Shown here piece after piece: positions 20,560-31,560 of a stretch of DNA of 64,000 nt. Position numbers and translations under genes: made by a program. The stretch is from positions 4,572,661 to 4,636,660 of the forward strand of contig OX463812.1 of assembly GCA_949825045.1 (NCBI GenBank), in the 5' to 3' direction. This DNA comes from Argyresthia goedartella (lineage: Eukaryota; Arthropoda; Insecta; Lepidoptera; Argyresthiidae). The notes under the pieces were generated by a model, which saw nothing but the letters and a program-made list of their open reading frames with translations, was not told where the DNA came from and did no database searches. The first letter of the stretch is position 1. Each line of letters starts with the position of its first letter.

Positions 20560-22350
20560 GAACAGCTTATCGACTACCATGGATGAATGTTGATTCTTTC
20601 CTGGATGCACTGAGTGATTCGCTAACTAGTTTTTCCCACTTTGACAAAATAATATTATTAGGTGACTTTAACATAAATTTACTTGACATTCGAAACAAAA
20701 TGACATCTAAGTTACAAGAATTCTTATCATATACTAGACTGGTGAATGTTGTCGACAAACCGGCTCACTTTACTGACAATACAGCTACTTTAAGAAGTGT
20801 AGATTTTTTGCATGTCGATGTATTTTCTGTGTCTGTTTGCCACATTTCCGACCTTGGTCATCACGCAATGTTAACCATAGAATTTAAAATAGAAAAAGAT
20901 AAGCCTCCTGTTCATACTATTATGTGTAGGCCAGATAATAACATTGATATTAAATTGTTCGAAAATGATTTACAAAATATTGACTGGGAAGTGATTCTAT
21001 CCTACAATAGTGTGGACCTGATGATATTGACTTTCAGTGGACATATCCTTAAACTATAAACTATAAAGAGAAGCACGCCCCTAAGCGCCAAATAAGACTC
21101 AGGGAGGTGTCCGAACTATGGCTTACCAGTAATGTTAGGTACATGATGCAACTCCGCAACAGGGCACATGTTACGTACAAATAATCTCAACTGCCATAAC
21201 ATAAAGAACAGTACAAATCACTAAAAAGCCTTGTTAACGTGAGGGATCATGCCGAAAAAAGTTTTCTTCGAACAAAATATAAATAATAATACATCCAACC
21301 CAAAGAAATTATGGCAGACTCTCATTCTTGATATACCTGGGGACGATAGTGTTCCGATATCAAATGTATTACTTTGAGTATCACAGTTAAGGTAACGCAA
21401 CGTTTCGGGTCCATCCAGTTGAAAAAAGCGATGTAGGCAAAATCATATTAAACATCCCATCAAATGCCTGTGGTAGTGACGGAATTAATATGACAACTAT
21501 ATTATTGACACAACCTACAACTTTGAAGGCAATTGTTAACAAAGTTATTACTACCTCCACATTTCCAACAGCCTGGAAAACGTGAATTATCCGACCAACT
21601 GCCAAAAATAATGACCCAAAAATTGTGAAGGACCTCAGGCCTATAAGTATACTACCGTACTTGTCCAAAATATTAGAAAGAGTAGCATATAACCAGATCG
21701 CACTATTAGGAGAGAAACAATATTTTGCCTGAGCTACAGTCTGGTTTCAGAAAGGAGCGTAGCACGACCACAGCCTTATTAAATGATGTAGACAAAATTT
21801 TGGCTTCCCAGGACAATGGCTATGGTACATTCTTCTTGTTTTTTTTCGTGCTTTTTACTGCATTGACGTGGCTATGATGCTCTCCAAACTTAGTAATTAC
21901 GGAATTGACAAAGACTAAATAGAGTGAATTGAAAGTTATTGGGATGGTCGCTATCAGCAGGTCACCATTAGTAGGAAAGATGGTTCTAGACTCTCATCCA
22001 AATGCATTTTATCAAGCATAGGTGACCCGCAGGGCTCAATTCTGGGCTCATTGCTCTTTATTTTGTACATTGCGGATATTACGGGTTGTATCAAACAGAG
22101 TAGGTTCCATTTGTATGCCGACGATCTCCAGTTATATATAGAATCGAGAAAAGATAACTACAAGGAGTTCGTTACGGATATAAATGAGGATCTCAGTAAC
22201 GTCTCACTCTGGTCTACCAACAACGCCTTGGTTTTAATCCCTCTAAGTTAAAGTGTTTGATTCATGGTTCAAAGCAACAAATATATACCTTGATTGATCT
22301 TGAGCCTGATATCAATATGTCAGGGGTCCTTTTGGTACGAGTCAGTGAGG
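20560..22350 (+). pseudogene. LINE remnant, endonuclease to RT, plus strand
   Basis: The open segment 20583-21059 holds an endonuclease core: FDKIILLGDFNINLLDIRNK, DKPAHFTDNT and ISDLGHHAMLTIEF (degraded S-D-H-x-x-L site). Broken linker follows to about 21700, then RT traces including GDPQGSILGSLLFILYIADI and YADDLQLYIESRKDN at 22020-22251. Several stops and frameshifts make it inactive. The start (TIG-free, inside the endonuclease) shows 5' truncation. Motifs resemble the remnant at 4105-7247. Confidence 0.75.
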
Positions 22351-22545
22351 CAAGTGAGGCGTGCTTATGGATGGTGAGCTAAGATTAGTAGTAGTAGTAG
22401 AGGTAGTAAGAAACTGCTTCTACCGCCATAAAATCCTGTATAGGTTGAGAAGTTATTTAAGCATTCATTTAAGCATCGAATTTAACACACACCAACTTTA
22501 TTCACACTGGCCACACATGGCATGCACAAAATTGACACGAACTAT

Positions 22546-22546
22546 G

Positions 22547-22580
<34 letters not shown>
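22546..22580. repeat. (TTTA)n tail of the intact LINE
   Basis: Eight or nine TTTA units. On the minus strand this is an (AAAT)n 3' tail directly after the LINE's 3' untranslated region. Confidence 0.8.
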
Positions 22581-22581
<1 letters not shown>

Positions 22582-22782
22582 CATAATATATTTGTGCCAT
22601 TACAGCAAAGCCAAGTCGACACAAATATACAAAATTAGAAAATACAATACAATTCAATTATTACAAATTAATTTACCATAATTATGTCAAATATAATAAG
22701 TTAAATTCAATCGTATAAATGCAGTTACCATATTATCATTATATCCATAAACATTCGAGAAAATAATTACAAGACTACACTA

Positions 22783-25665
22783 TCATGCAATCTTCTCACA
22801 GAACCTTCCACATTCTCGCACAATATCCCTCCATGCATCACCAAACAGATCATTCAATGGTGCTGCGGCCAACAGTGCATTGAGGCTATTCCGTGCCCGG
22901 ACCAGCGGAGACTGCAGGCGCGCCACCGTGCGGTGCGAGCCGCCCGCTAGCAGCTGGTGCCTTCGAGCGCGTAGGTAGTTGTCAGGCACGTAAAGCGCGC
23001 AAACGGCACTGACAAGCGCTGCGCAGTCACTGTCGCCTCGCAATAATCGACACACAGTCAGAAGCTGTTCGGTGTTACGTCTCACCTCTAGTGAGTTAAA
23101 TCCAAGCATACCTAAAATAAAATCGGATGGATAAAGGTAAGGGTAGTATCCAAATTTCCTCTTATATAGGTATCTAAGAAAAGCTTTGTGTACCTTCTCG
23201 AGCATAAGGACGTATGAGCTTTCGTGCGGATTCCAAACAACCGAGCTAGATTCAAGTTTGGTTCTCACTAGGGCCGTGTATAGAAGCTGGACCACACCCA
23301 AGTTATGGAATCCCTTACTATTCCGTATCACAAACCCTAATCTTCTGAAGCATTCCTTGGCTAAAGTGCTCACATGCTCATGGAATGTAAGTTTAGGGTC
23401 GAACGTAACACCGAGGTCCTTCATCGAATACACTCGAGTCAGAGACTCAGTGCCGAGTGTATACGTCGCGCTAATAGGCCGTGGAGAGCGCGTGAAGGAC
23501 ATTATACAGCACTTTTCAGTATTGAATAGAAGCTTGTTGTTCACACTCCAACTATGAACCGCGTCTAAATCTTCCTGTAGTAGCCTACAATCATTCACTG
23601 ACTTCACGGGAAGTACCAGTTTCAGATCGTCCGCGTACAAAAGGCAATTGGCGTGTTTCAGTTCAGATTCCAGGTCATTTATCATGATGATAAATAACAA
23701 CGGACCAAGGATCGAGCCTTGGCTAACACCTGACCGTGTGTGGTACGGCTGGGACTCATAACAGCCATGTCGCACGTATTGTTGGCGGTTCTTCAGGTAG
23801 TCAGCGAAGAGAACCAACAGCCGTGGGGCAAATCCAATGGCACACAATTTCTTCATTAGGACGTCGTTATCGACTCTATCGAACGCCTTGCGGAAGTCCA
23901 GATAGGCGACGTCCACCTGACATCCCCGATCCATGCTCTCTGAGACCAACTCGACTAACGTCAGTAAGTTGGTGGTTACTGAGCGACGACTCCTGAATCC
24001 GTGTTGCGAGTCACATAAAAACGGCGCAATCTGGGGCCAGATTTTACCGTATATGATTGACTCGAACAATTTTGCCAATGAATTCAGGATCGCAATCGGT
24101 CGATATTGATTTACAGAGGCAGTGTCACTAGACTTGGGCATAGGACTGACTCGAGAGAGCTTCCAGCTGGTAGGGTACTTCCCTTGCTCGAGAGCTAAGT
24201 TGAAGATGTGACCCAACGGTATAACTAGCTGATTACTGTAGGCCTTTAAAAAGTAAGGAGGGACGTTGTCCGGTCCAATTGCGCTCCTTGGCCTAAGCTG
24301 CCTCAGTCCCTGCTCTACATCCCTATGGGAAACATGTGAAATTTGGACGTAGTTAGCCGTGCGCGAGGCATCGGAACTGTTTACCAGGTCCGGTGCAAGC
24401 GCCGGAACGTCGGTGAGGAAAACGTCAGAGAAGTAGTCTGCAAAAGCGGCGGCTGCTTCCTCTCCGACACACTCTTGCCCCTGATGCGTGACCCGAGATT
24501 CAAAACCACCCTTTGATCTGAGGCCACTCACATGTTTCCAAAACGCACGCGGGTTAGATCTAATATTACCTTCAATATTTAGCATATGGTTCGTGTATGC
24601 TGTAGCTACGCGGGACTTTATGTTAGCTCTCAGCTCACTGAATGCTGAGTAGTCAGCTGGCCTCTCCGACGATTTCCATTTACGATGGAGCTTTGCCTTA
24701 GTGGCAAGATCCCTAATAATATCACCAGTAAACCACACTGGATACCGCCTGGAAGGTTGGTTAGGCCTGTTCTTCTTGGGGATCGATTTATTCAAGACCC
24801 CGTAAATGGCATCGTAAAAGCGGCCAACTGCCGTCTCCACATCGCGAGCTACGACAACATCGTCCCACGATACGCTACACATGAGCTCATACAGGACTGT
24901 GTGGTTGCCTTTGGCAAAGTTCCAGTCATTGTGGCCGCGAATGTTGCTGGGATCCAGACGGCCGGATCGTCCATCCGCGTCTTGCGCTTTCAACAGCGGC
25001 ACAATGACGTCGAGAGGCGGGTGGTAGGCGTCAGTGCGTGGCACCATGCTGCCTGACACGGAGGTGCGCACAGTTACGCCACGGACGGTCTCCGGCAGCA
25101 GCACCACATCAAGCACGCCACCGTGAGCATTCCTCACCTCATTCGTCTCATACAGACTACAAACACTGAGAAAAAAACAATAATAATTCGTAACAGACAC
25201 TGACGCACTGTTCAGATTTAGGTCACCCAGGATGATTAAAGTTCCACTTAGTTCCGACATGTTCTCCTCGGTTTTTGTAAACCAACTAAGGTATTGGGCG
25301 TCTTTTTCGGCTTGTGTAATTTTTTTCTTATTTCTCATCATGCTGGGATCCACATAGACGACGCAGATTGTGAATTGGGCTCCATCTAGAGAGAAGGTTG
25401 CCCAAAGATCTTCTCCATTTTCTGTCTCGAGGTCACGACGTCGGCGAAGCGTGATGCCAGGGCGGGCGGCGAGCAGTACGCCTCCGCACGCGGTGGCGCG
25501 GTCCCGGCGCAGTATGCTCCAGCCCCCCGCCGTTACCTCCGCATCGCCGACGGACGTGTCTAAAAAGGTTTCAGTTGCGGCGACTAGGTCGTGCTCTAAA
25601 ATAATCAAATTATTCTGCCAATACGCCAACCGACTTTTTATGCCTCTGACATTTTGATAGTGCAT
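22783..25665 (-). CDS. LINE ORF2: apurinic-like endonuclease and reverse transcriptase
   Basis: This is a complete 960-residue polyprotein. It nicks target DNA and copies element RNA onto the chromosome (target-primed reverse transcription). The endonuclease covers residues about 1-225: NVRG (5-8), ATETFLD (30-36), a GGVLLAARPG strand (61-70), LIILGDLNLNS (143-153) and a terminal AYHPPL (213-218) where S-D-H-x-P-L is usual. The RT covers about 480-720: VNQYRPIAILNSLAKLFE (518-535), QHGFR (554-558), AYLDFRKAFDRVD (587-599, catalytic D590), GVSQGSILGPLLF (646-658), LLYADDLKLV (675-684, catalytic pair 679-680). A C-terminal part follows. ATG at 25665 lies 10 bp after the ORF1 stop, suggesting reinitiation. 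The clade is within the Jockey/CR1 group; no closer name is safe. Confidence 0.92.
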   Translation of the reverse strand: MHYQNVRGIKSRLAYWQNNLIILEHDLVAATETFLDTSVGDAEVTAGGWSILRRDRATACGGVLLAARPGITLRRRRDLETENGEDLWATFSLDGAQFTICVVYVDPSMMRNKKKITQAEKDAQYLSWFTKTEENMSELSGTLIILGDLNLNSASVSVTNYYCFFLSVCSLYETNEVRNAHGGVLDVVLLPETVRGVTVRTSVSGSMVPRTDAYHPPLDVIVPLLKAQDADGRSGRLDPSNIRGHNDWNFAKGNHTVLYELMCSVSWDDVVVARDVETAVGRFYDAIYGVLNKSIPKKNRPNQPSRRYPVWFTGDIIRDLATKAKLHRKWKSSERPADYSAFSELRANIKSRVATAYTNHMLNIEGNIRSNPRAFWKHVSGLRSKGGFESRVTHQGQECVGEEAAAAFADYFSDVFLTDVPALAPDLVNSSDASRTANYVQISHVSHRDVEQGLRQLRPRSAIGPDNVPPYFLKAYSNQLVIPLGHIFNLALEQGKYPTSWKLSRVSPMPKSSDTASVNQYRPIAILNSLAKLFESIIYGKIWPQIAPFLCDSQHGFRSRRSVTTNLLTLVELVSESMDRGCQVDVAYLDFRKAFDRVDNDVLMKKLCAIGFAPRLLVLFADYLKNRQQYVRHGCYESQPYHTRSGVSQGSILGPLLFIIMINDLESELKHANCLLYADDLKLVLPVKSVNDCRLLQEDLDAVHSWSVNNKLLFNTEKCCIMSFTRSPRPISATYTLGTESLTRVYSMKDLGVTFDPKLTFHEHVSTLAKECFRRLGFVIRNSKGFHNLGVVQLLYTALVRTKLESSSVVWNPHESSYVLMLEKVHKAFLRYLYKRKFGYYPYLYPSDFILGMLGFNSLEVRRNTEQLLTVCRLLRGDSDCAALVSAVCALYVPDNYLRARRHQLLAGGSHRTVARLQSPLVRARNSLNALLAAAPLNDLFGDAWRDIVRECGRFCEKIA

Positions 25666-25675
25666 AGAGAGTGTC

Positions 25676-26518
25676 TTAGTCGTGCTTGACTGTGGCTGCG
25701 ACTTTCGGAGAGCGGTAGTAGGCCTCGAGGTATTCCCGAAAGGGCATCCATTCTCTCACCCTTGCATTATCAGGCCAGATATCTATGCTGAAACAAGTGT
25801 CGAAACAGCTCATGGGGACTCCTATTTTGTAGGGCTTATAGTCCCCTCTGGATGAGAGCTGCTCGACACTGACCGCTTCAGGCGCACACAGTTGCTCTAC
25901 ATACTTTTTTACATCCTCAGGACCCGACATCATGTTCCAAAGGTGTAAATATTTGCGACGCTCTACAGCTTTCAAGGTCGTGACGCTGGGCCCCGCCGTA
26001 CAGCAGAGAGATTGCGGTCGTCGGTGTGACTTCTTTTTAACTTCCGTCCAGCCCTCTTCAGCTTCGACAACGGGAGCATTATCTCGTGGGCGGTCGGTGG
26101 ATAGGGTTAGTTCGGGGACCGGTCCGATCGTAATGTTCATCAGACTTGGGAGGCTTGGCGCATCCTCGCTGTCACTGCGACGGCTCACTTTTGGGACACC
26201 CTGTATATCTCTTTGTATTTTCTCCCGATACATGACGTCATTATCCCGCACAGCAGATACTTTTTCGTGTTCAGTCTTCTTCTTTCTTGCAGGTGCAGCT
26301 TTAGTAGACTGGGAGACACTGCGGATTGGCACTTTTTGCAGAGACGACGAGTGCTTGATCTCTAGGGTGGTCAACTTGGACTCTACTTTTTCAGTCTGAG
26401 TTACTATGGCATCCATTTTAGCTGAAAGCCCTGTCGTAGACGAAATAACGCTTTTTAGCATTTCTGCTATTGCGGCTACATCCTGCTGCACTTTGCGGAT
26501 TTCCTCTCTGATCTCCAT
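25676..26518 (-). CDS. LINE ORF1 RNA-binding protein
   Basis: A complete 280-residue frame. Residues 1-60 (EIREEIRKVQQDVAAIAEML and following) form a probable coiled coil for trimerisation. Residues 70-110 are basic (APARKKKTEHEK). The centre is acidic and serine-rich. The C-terminal 90 residues (KYLHLWNMM, DVKKYVEQL, CFSIDIWPDNARVREWMPFR) look like a compact domain shared with the ORF1 at 50272-51207 (both have S-[IV]-D-[IF]-W-P). No zinc knuckle is visible. The frame is open 7 codons upstream to a TAA, so ATG at 26518 is the likely start. It is translated before ORF2 on the same RNA. Confidence 0.82.
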   Translation of the reverse strand: MEIREEIRKVQQDVAAIAEMLKSVISSTTGLSAKMDAIVTQTEKVESKLTTLEIKHSSSLQKVPIRSVSQSTKAAPARKKKTEHEKVSAVRDNDVMYREKIQRDIQGVPKVSRRSDSEDAPSLPSLMNITIGPVPELTLSTDRPRDNAPVVEAEEGWTEVKKKSHRRPQSLCCTAGPSVTTLKAVERRKYLHLWNMMSGPEDVKKYVEQLCAPEAVSVEQLSSRGDYKPYKIGVPMSCFDTCFSIDIWPDNARVREWMPFREYLEAYYRSPKVAATVKHD

Positions 26519-26700
26519 ATACTCAGTCGTACGGAAATCTTATCTTGGGTTTAGACAGAAAGCCAGCGTCACAGGAATTCCTGTGGCATTATGCTGAGTC
26601 TGGGCCCTTTTTCTGTCGCGGCTTAGCAACGATGCCACTCTTGATTCTCACTTTGTTATCGGCTTTTTTATCCTGTGCGTGTGTGCTGATACAGTAAATA

Positions 26701-27864
26701 AACGCATATTATTATCTATTCTATTCAGGGTCCTTGGCAGTTTCTTGCATTGCTTCCAAATACTTGGTGATACCAAAATTTGCCAGTTGTTGACGAATAG
26801 TATCGCATAGACACATTATTTCCCGCACCGTTTTGGAAATCATATTTTGTTTCAACCCCTTCTATCCTTTCAAACTATGGCGCAAACTTTTATAAAATAT
26901 GAAACTAAAAGTTGTTGCCCACCACCTCTCAACTGGAAAATAAAGTAAAAGTTAAGTAGTATTTATGTACCGGCTGTCCCATAAACCGGATAGTAGAATA
27001 TAATATATAAACGAGTGGCTTATCCTTCTTCGTTTGTGTACTCTTTGCGTTTCGCTATTCATTATGCAAAGCCTTACTTTGCACTCTTGGGAAGGTCCAG
27101 TAAAACCTGCACTTAAAGTCATACGTGCATGCAGTGGTCATATAAAAAACTTAAAGTTTATAGTTAGGTCAATGGATATCATGTTAATGTATTGTATAAG
27201 TCAGTGCACCAATAAACAAAACAAACTTACCGTCATAACTTTTCCCTTATAGGCCGGCAGAGGTAAATTGGTGCCCAGAATGCCAAAGGTAGTTCCAATA
27301 CTCGGTTTTGCGTTACAGGGGGCTAGACCATCGCCGCAGCTCTGGAGATGTACATAGGTAATAAATATCTGTACGAATAGGTTATTAACTGTATTTATAT
27401 TAGGTTTTATTCAACCTAAACAAAAGACATAACTTCATGGCCTTTATTATCATTCTTCAAGACAGAAGTTTTAGTGCTAATTTAGCGTGAAACTACAAGT
27501 ATATTTGTGGGTTAAGTTACACCAAAGTAGCACAAACGTACTCCTTATGTCCCATGAAATAAGGCCGGTGGGAAATATAGTGCAACACAGGAACTGTGGT
27601 GTCATGAATTAGATGCGTTGTTGACTAAAACATTGTTACAAACAACGTCACACCTAACTTTAACTAAACTTCATTAGAACTTGTATCCAAGTTGGCCTTA
27701 AAAGTATTATTGTGGAGAGGCCTTCATAGATAAGTACGAGCCAAGCACCAGTACACATGTTAATGCCCGGCGAAAAACTCAGTGTTTATCAACATTAATC
27801 AGGATACCTAATATTCTTAGATTCAGCATCATACTCCGTCAAAACGATCCACTGCTGCGCATAG
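26701..27864. other. Stretch with SINE remnant, no gene
   Basis: No coding exon was seen. 27250-27350 (GGCCGGCAGAGGTAAATTGG to GCTCTGGAG) is a degraded piece of the 15366-15619 SINE family. The rest is AT-rich and unassigned. Confidence 0.5.
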
Positions 27865-29403
27865 AAAGTAAAAGTCAAAGTCAAAGTACTTTATTACTGT
27901 AGATATTTACATATACTTAGCAAACATCATTTTTTGCCTCTTCTCTACATTGGACCACTGTGGGAGAAGAAGGGCGTAGAAACTACCACAGATTGATTTT
28001 TAGATCTCTTTTAAAAATAGGTTGTGCTTAACTAATACAAATATGAAAAATTTAATTGTTATGATTGATAAGCAGGAATAAATAATTACAAAACTATTAA
28101 CAGCAAGGTCTGTGTTGAGCCAGATCAACCCCATACAGTCCTGTTATTTAAGTAATCTAGAACATTGTAATATCCCTTTTTCGACAAAGTCGCTTTAACA
28201 TACTTTTTAAATTGCTCAAATGGCAATTTCAAAATCTCCAGAGGTATCCTATTGTAGTAGAGAATGCACTGACCCTTGAAAGAATTGCTAACCTTCGCGA
28301 GTCTAAAAAGGGGCGCACATAGTCTGTGATTATTTCTTAGGTTAACATTACAGCTATCGCTAAGTTTGGAAAATGTTGTAAGGATCTTGCGTACATACAT
28401 TATATTTTCGAAAATAAATTGACTAGCTACTGTTGGTATGTCAATTTCTTTAAAAAGATCGGTTAAGGAGTCTGTTTGTTTTAAATTATAAATTGCTCGA
28501 ATAGCTCTTTTCTGTAAAATAAACATAGTTTGAATATCCGCTGCTTTCCCCCACAACAAGATACCATAGGACATCACACTATGAAAGTAACTAAAATATA
28601 CTAGCCTAGATGTAGCCACATCCGTGCTTTGTCTGATGTTCCTAACAGCGTAAGCCGCAGAACTTAATTTACCAGCCAATTTATCTATGTGGGGTCCCCA
28701 CTGTTATTTGCTATCAATGGTTATTCTAAGAAACTTCGTGTCATTTACTAATTCTAACGTGCTACTGTCTAACACCAAACTGGTCTCAACTTGCCTGACG
28801 TTTGGAAGTGAAAATTTGATACATTTGGTTTTACCAGAATTTAACAATAAATTATTAACTGTGAACCAATTCAAGGTTAAAGACAATACACCATTAACAT
28901 CATCAAAATCTCCTTTTTGTCTTTCAATTTTGAAGACCATTGAAGTATCATCAGCAAACAACACTATGACAGTTAATTTCTCCACCATGAAAGGCAGATC
29001 ATTAATATATACCAGGAATAAGAAAGGGCCTAATATGGAACCTTGTGGAACGCCAATTTTAACAACCGATCCATCAGATTTTACGCCGTTAACTTCTGCC
29101 TTTTGAATTCTATTGCTTAGGTATGATCTTAGTAGATCCAACGCTTTATTTCTAACTCCGTAATGATGTTATTTAATTAATAGCGTATTATGATCAATAC
29201 AATCAAACGCCTTCGACAGGTCGCACAAAACTCCGATAGCATTCTGTGCGGCCTCCCATGCAGAATAAATATGAGATATAAGGGTAATACCTGCATCCGT
29301 AGTCGATTTACCCCTAGTGAAACCATATTGTTTAGCGTGGAGTTGTTTTGTACGGTTGAAGTGTGAGAGCATTTGATTGAGTATATTATTGAGTATATAC
29401 ACA
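27865..29403 (-). mobile_element. 5'-truncated LINE copy, cut by a mariner insertion
   Basis: Minus-strand copy of the TTTGAN-tail family: tail of TTTGAC units at 27865-27890, 3' untranslated DNA, then RT ORF pieces at 28125-29429. Its 5' side stops exactly at the mariner terminal repeat at 29404. No continuation was recognised right of 30703, so truncation and insertion may coincide. Confidence 0.75.
28125..29403 (-). pseudogene. LINE reverse transcriptase, three frame pieces
   Basis: The first piece begins ILNNILNQMLSHFNR and contains KQYGFTRGKSTTDAG and VLCDLSKAFDCIDHNTLL (catalytic D in the C-D-L-S-K-A-F-D box). The second (28704-29141) has GVPQGSILGPFLFLVYINDL, VLFADDTSMVFK and KFLRITIDSK. 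The third (28125-28679) has AAYAVRNIRQSTDVATSRLV, LQKRAIRAIYNLKQ and the C-terminal GYYNVLDYLN. Single-base shifts near 29150 and 28690 separate them. All motifs match 8740-9705, so it is the same family. Confidence 0.82.
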
Positions 29404-29426
29404 GTCAGGTCATAAGTTCTGTCACA
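29404..29426 (+). repeat. Left terminal inverted repeat of the mariner element
   Basis: Begins GTCAGGTCATAAGTTCTGTC; the reverse complement of 30679-30701 over 23 bases. Confidence 0.9.
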
Positions 29427-29539
29427 CAATAAAATAAAAATTTAGAACGCTGGCCGCAAAAAAGTTTATTGAATTCGAATTTCGAATTTGTCATGAAAAT
29501 AAAAATGTGTACTTTTTAGAATTTTCCTCATTTTTAAAT

Positions 29540-30580
29540 ATGGGATGGACACTTAAAGAAGACCGTGTCGCAGTTATTGCGTTGCATCGTTGCGGTTACG
29601 CGCCAATTCAGATTTTCGACTTACTGAAAAATTTGAATATAACCAAAAGATTCGTTTATCGTACCATAAAACGATACAATGAAGACTCTAGTATAGATGA
29701 CAGGTCAAGAAGTGGTCGCCCTCGCTCTGTTAGGACTCCAGCAGTGATAAAAGCTGTGAAGGCGCGAATTCAAAGAAATCCCATACGTAAGCAGAAACTG
29801 TTGGCCCTTCAGATGGGGTTAAGCAGGACCACGGTGAAAAGGGTGTTAAATGAAGACTTAGGGCTTAGGGCATATCGAAGAAAAACAGGACATCGTTTGG
29901 ACGCTCGTTTAATGGACCTGAGACTGAAGAGATGCCGCGCTTTGTTGAAGCGGTACGCGGGAAAAAAACAACGGGAAATTCTTTTTTCGGATGAAAAAAT
30001 TTTCACCGTGGAAGAGAGTTACAACAAACAAAATGATAAGGTGTACGCACACAGCAGTGAAGAAGCGAGCAACCGTTTTCCGCGTGTCCAACGAGGTCAT
30101 TTTCCATCCTCGCTCATGGTTTGGTTGGGAGTCTCTTATTGGGGCTTAACTGAGGTACATTTTTGTGAGAAAGGCGTAAAAACGAATGCAGTTGTGTATC
30201 AAAATACAGTCCTCAAGAACCTTGTGGAACCTGTTTCTCATACCATGTTTAATAACAGGCACTGGGTATTCCAACAAGATTCTGCGCCAGCTCATAGAGC
30301 ATAAAGCACACAAGACTGGCTGATGGCGCGTGAAATCGACTTCATCCGGCACGAAGACTGGCCCTCCTCCAGTCCAGATTTGATTCCGTTAGATTACAAG
30401 AAATGGCAACACTTGGAGGAAAAGGCCTGCTCAAAGTCTCATCCTGATTTGGAGTCACTCAAGGCATCCTTGATTAAGGCAGCCGCCGATATTGACATTG
30501 ACCTCGTTCGTGCTGCGATAGACGACTGGCCGCGCAGAATAAAGGCCTGTAGTCAAAATCGCGGGGGTCATTTTGAATAA
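29540..30580 (+). pseudogene. Mariner transposase with one internal stop (DD37D)
   Basis: The frame from ATG 29540 (MGWTLKEDRVAVIAL) has two helix-turn-helix blocks separated by a GRPRS motif (about 29714-29728). The catalytic part has FSDEKIF (first Asp), VFQQDSAPAHRA (second Asp) and SSPDLIPLDYKKWQHLEEKA (third Asp). There are 37 residues between the second and third Asp, which places it with DD37D (maT-like) mariners rather than DD34D. The only lesion is TAA at 30302-30304 just after AHRA, where relatives usually have Lys (AAA to TAA, inference). The frame then continues to ACSQNRGGHFE and a normal stop. It would act in the nucleus by cut-and-paste at TA. A single stop implies recent inactivation. 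Confidence 0.88.
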
Positions 30581-30678
30581 ACTTTATTACCATAAGAATC
30601 TATGTTTTATTAAGTTCATTTTGCTATATAAATGTTTACATAAATAATAAACATGTCTAAATTATTTCATATTGCACA

Positions 30679-30701
30679 TGTGACAGAACTTATGACCTGA
30701 C
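30679..30701 (-). repeat. Right terminal inverted repeat of the mariner element
   Basis: Plus strand ends TTATGACCTGAC followed by TA (30702-30703). Perfect complement of 29404-29426. Confidence 0.9.
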
Positions 30702-31260
30702 TATGTATTGACCTCTATATAGCGCTTTTCCTCACGTCCCTGTGCTAATCGCAATCAGTGACAACTCGTTGATAGGTAGGAAGGAAGGTAGGTCTGCCAA
30801 TTTGCCGTGTCGCTGCCTTTGGCCACCATTCTTTGACTGCTTTAGCAACGCATGATAAATAGATAAATAGATAGAAAGTATAGATTTTTTAGTTAGCAGT
30901 CTCAGTAGCTCATCCAAAAATACCACCTCTATGATGTTTTCTTGCGTAAGATTTACTTCTTCTTCTTCTTCTCAGCAGTTCCTGTTCACTGATGGCCTTC
31001 ACTTATTCAGTCACTTCTAAAGAGTGTTAAGACTTTTTTAACTTTATACTTTCTGACTTCACTAGTTTGCATTATGCCTTAAAACTTTGGCTGGAATGTA
31101 ACATTAGGGGCAAATGTTTCTGATGCTAGGAGTAAAGTGCAACTTAATTATCATTTTCCACTCAAAGGCACTGATTTCTGCTGTAGAAATGATGGCTAAT
31201 AACAGCGCAGGTATAACATTTATACTTCTCCTTTTTTATCTAAATTACAGTAATGTATTT

Positions 31261-31294
31261 CTCAAATACATTATTATATAATAATGTATTTGAG
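31261..31294. repeat. 34 bp perfect palindrome
   Basis: CTCAAATACATTATTAT followed at once by its reverse complement, with no spacer, in an AT-rich stretch followed by repeated TATAGTATA motifs. Confidence 0.9.
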
Positions 31295-31369
31295 TATAGT
31301 ATAAGTTTATAGTATAGTATATAGAGTATATAGTATAAGTCAACCTTTTGTTGGTTTTAACCGTTTTTA

Positions 31370-31560
31370 TTAGGGTTACTTATCCGAAGGGTGCAAAACG
31401 TGACCCTATTACTAAGCCTCCACTGTTCGTCCGTCCGTCTGTCACCAGGCTGTATCTCACGAACCGTAATATTTAGTCAGTTGAAATTTTCACAGATGAT
31501 GTATGTCTGTTGCCGCTTTAACAAAAAATACAAAAAAATTGAATAAAAGTCCCAAGACTC
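31370..31560 (-). repeat. Repeat family B fragment
   Basis: The minus-strand equivalent of the (CGGA)n part: CCGAAGGGTGCAAAACG, GACCCTATTACTAAGCCTCC, GTCCGTCCGTCTGTCACCAG and GATGTATGTCTGTTGCCGC, in the order expected for family B reversed. Confidence 0.75.

Larger units (their letters stand above)
22540..26700 (-). mobile_element. Apparently intact two-ORF LINE
   Basis: Read on the minus strand: a short 5' region (about 26700-26519), ORF1 (26518-25676), a 10 bp gap, ORF2 (25665-22783), a 3' untranslated region of about 210 bp and an (AAAT)n tail (22546-22580). Neither ORF has a stop or shift. GC content is well above the flanks. The 5' boundary is estimated, and no target-site duplication was certain. 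Confidence 0.85.
29404..30701 (+). mobile_element. Mariner-type DNA transposon, DD37D group
   Basis: This 1298 bp element is bounded by 23 bp inverted repeats (GTCAGGTCATAAGTTCTGTC... at 29404-29426, and 30679-30701). A TA follows the right end; CA precedes the left end, probably a mutated TA target duplication. It encodes one transposase. The ends share ATAAGTTCTGTCACA with the MITEs at 44051-44835 and 62810-63588. Confidence 0.88.

Noticed and set aside
23186..26399. Several plus-strand frames of 80-155 codons
   Set aside because: Shadows of the intact minus-strand LINE; higher GC content lengthens antisense frames.
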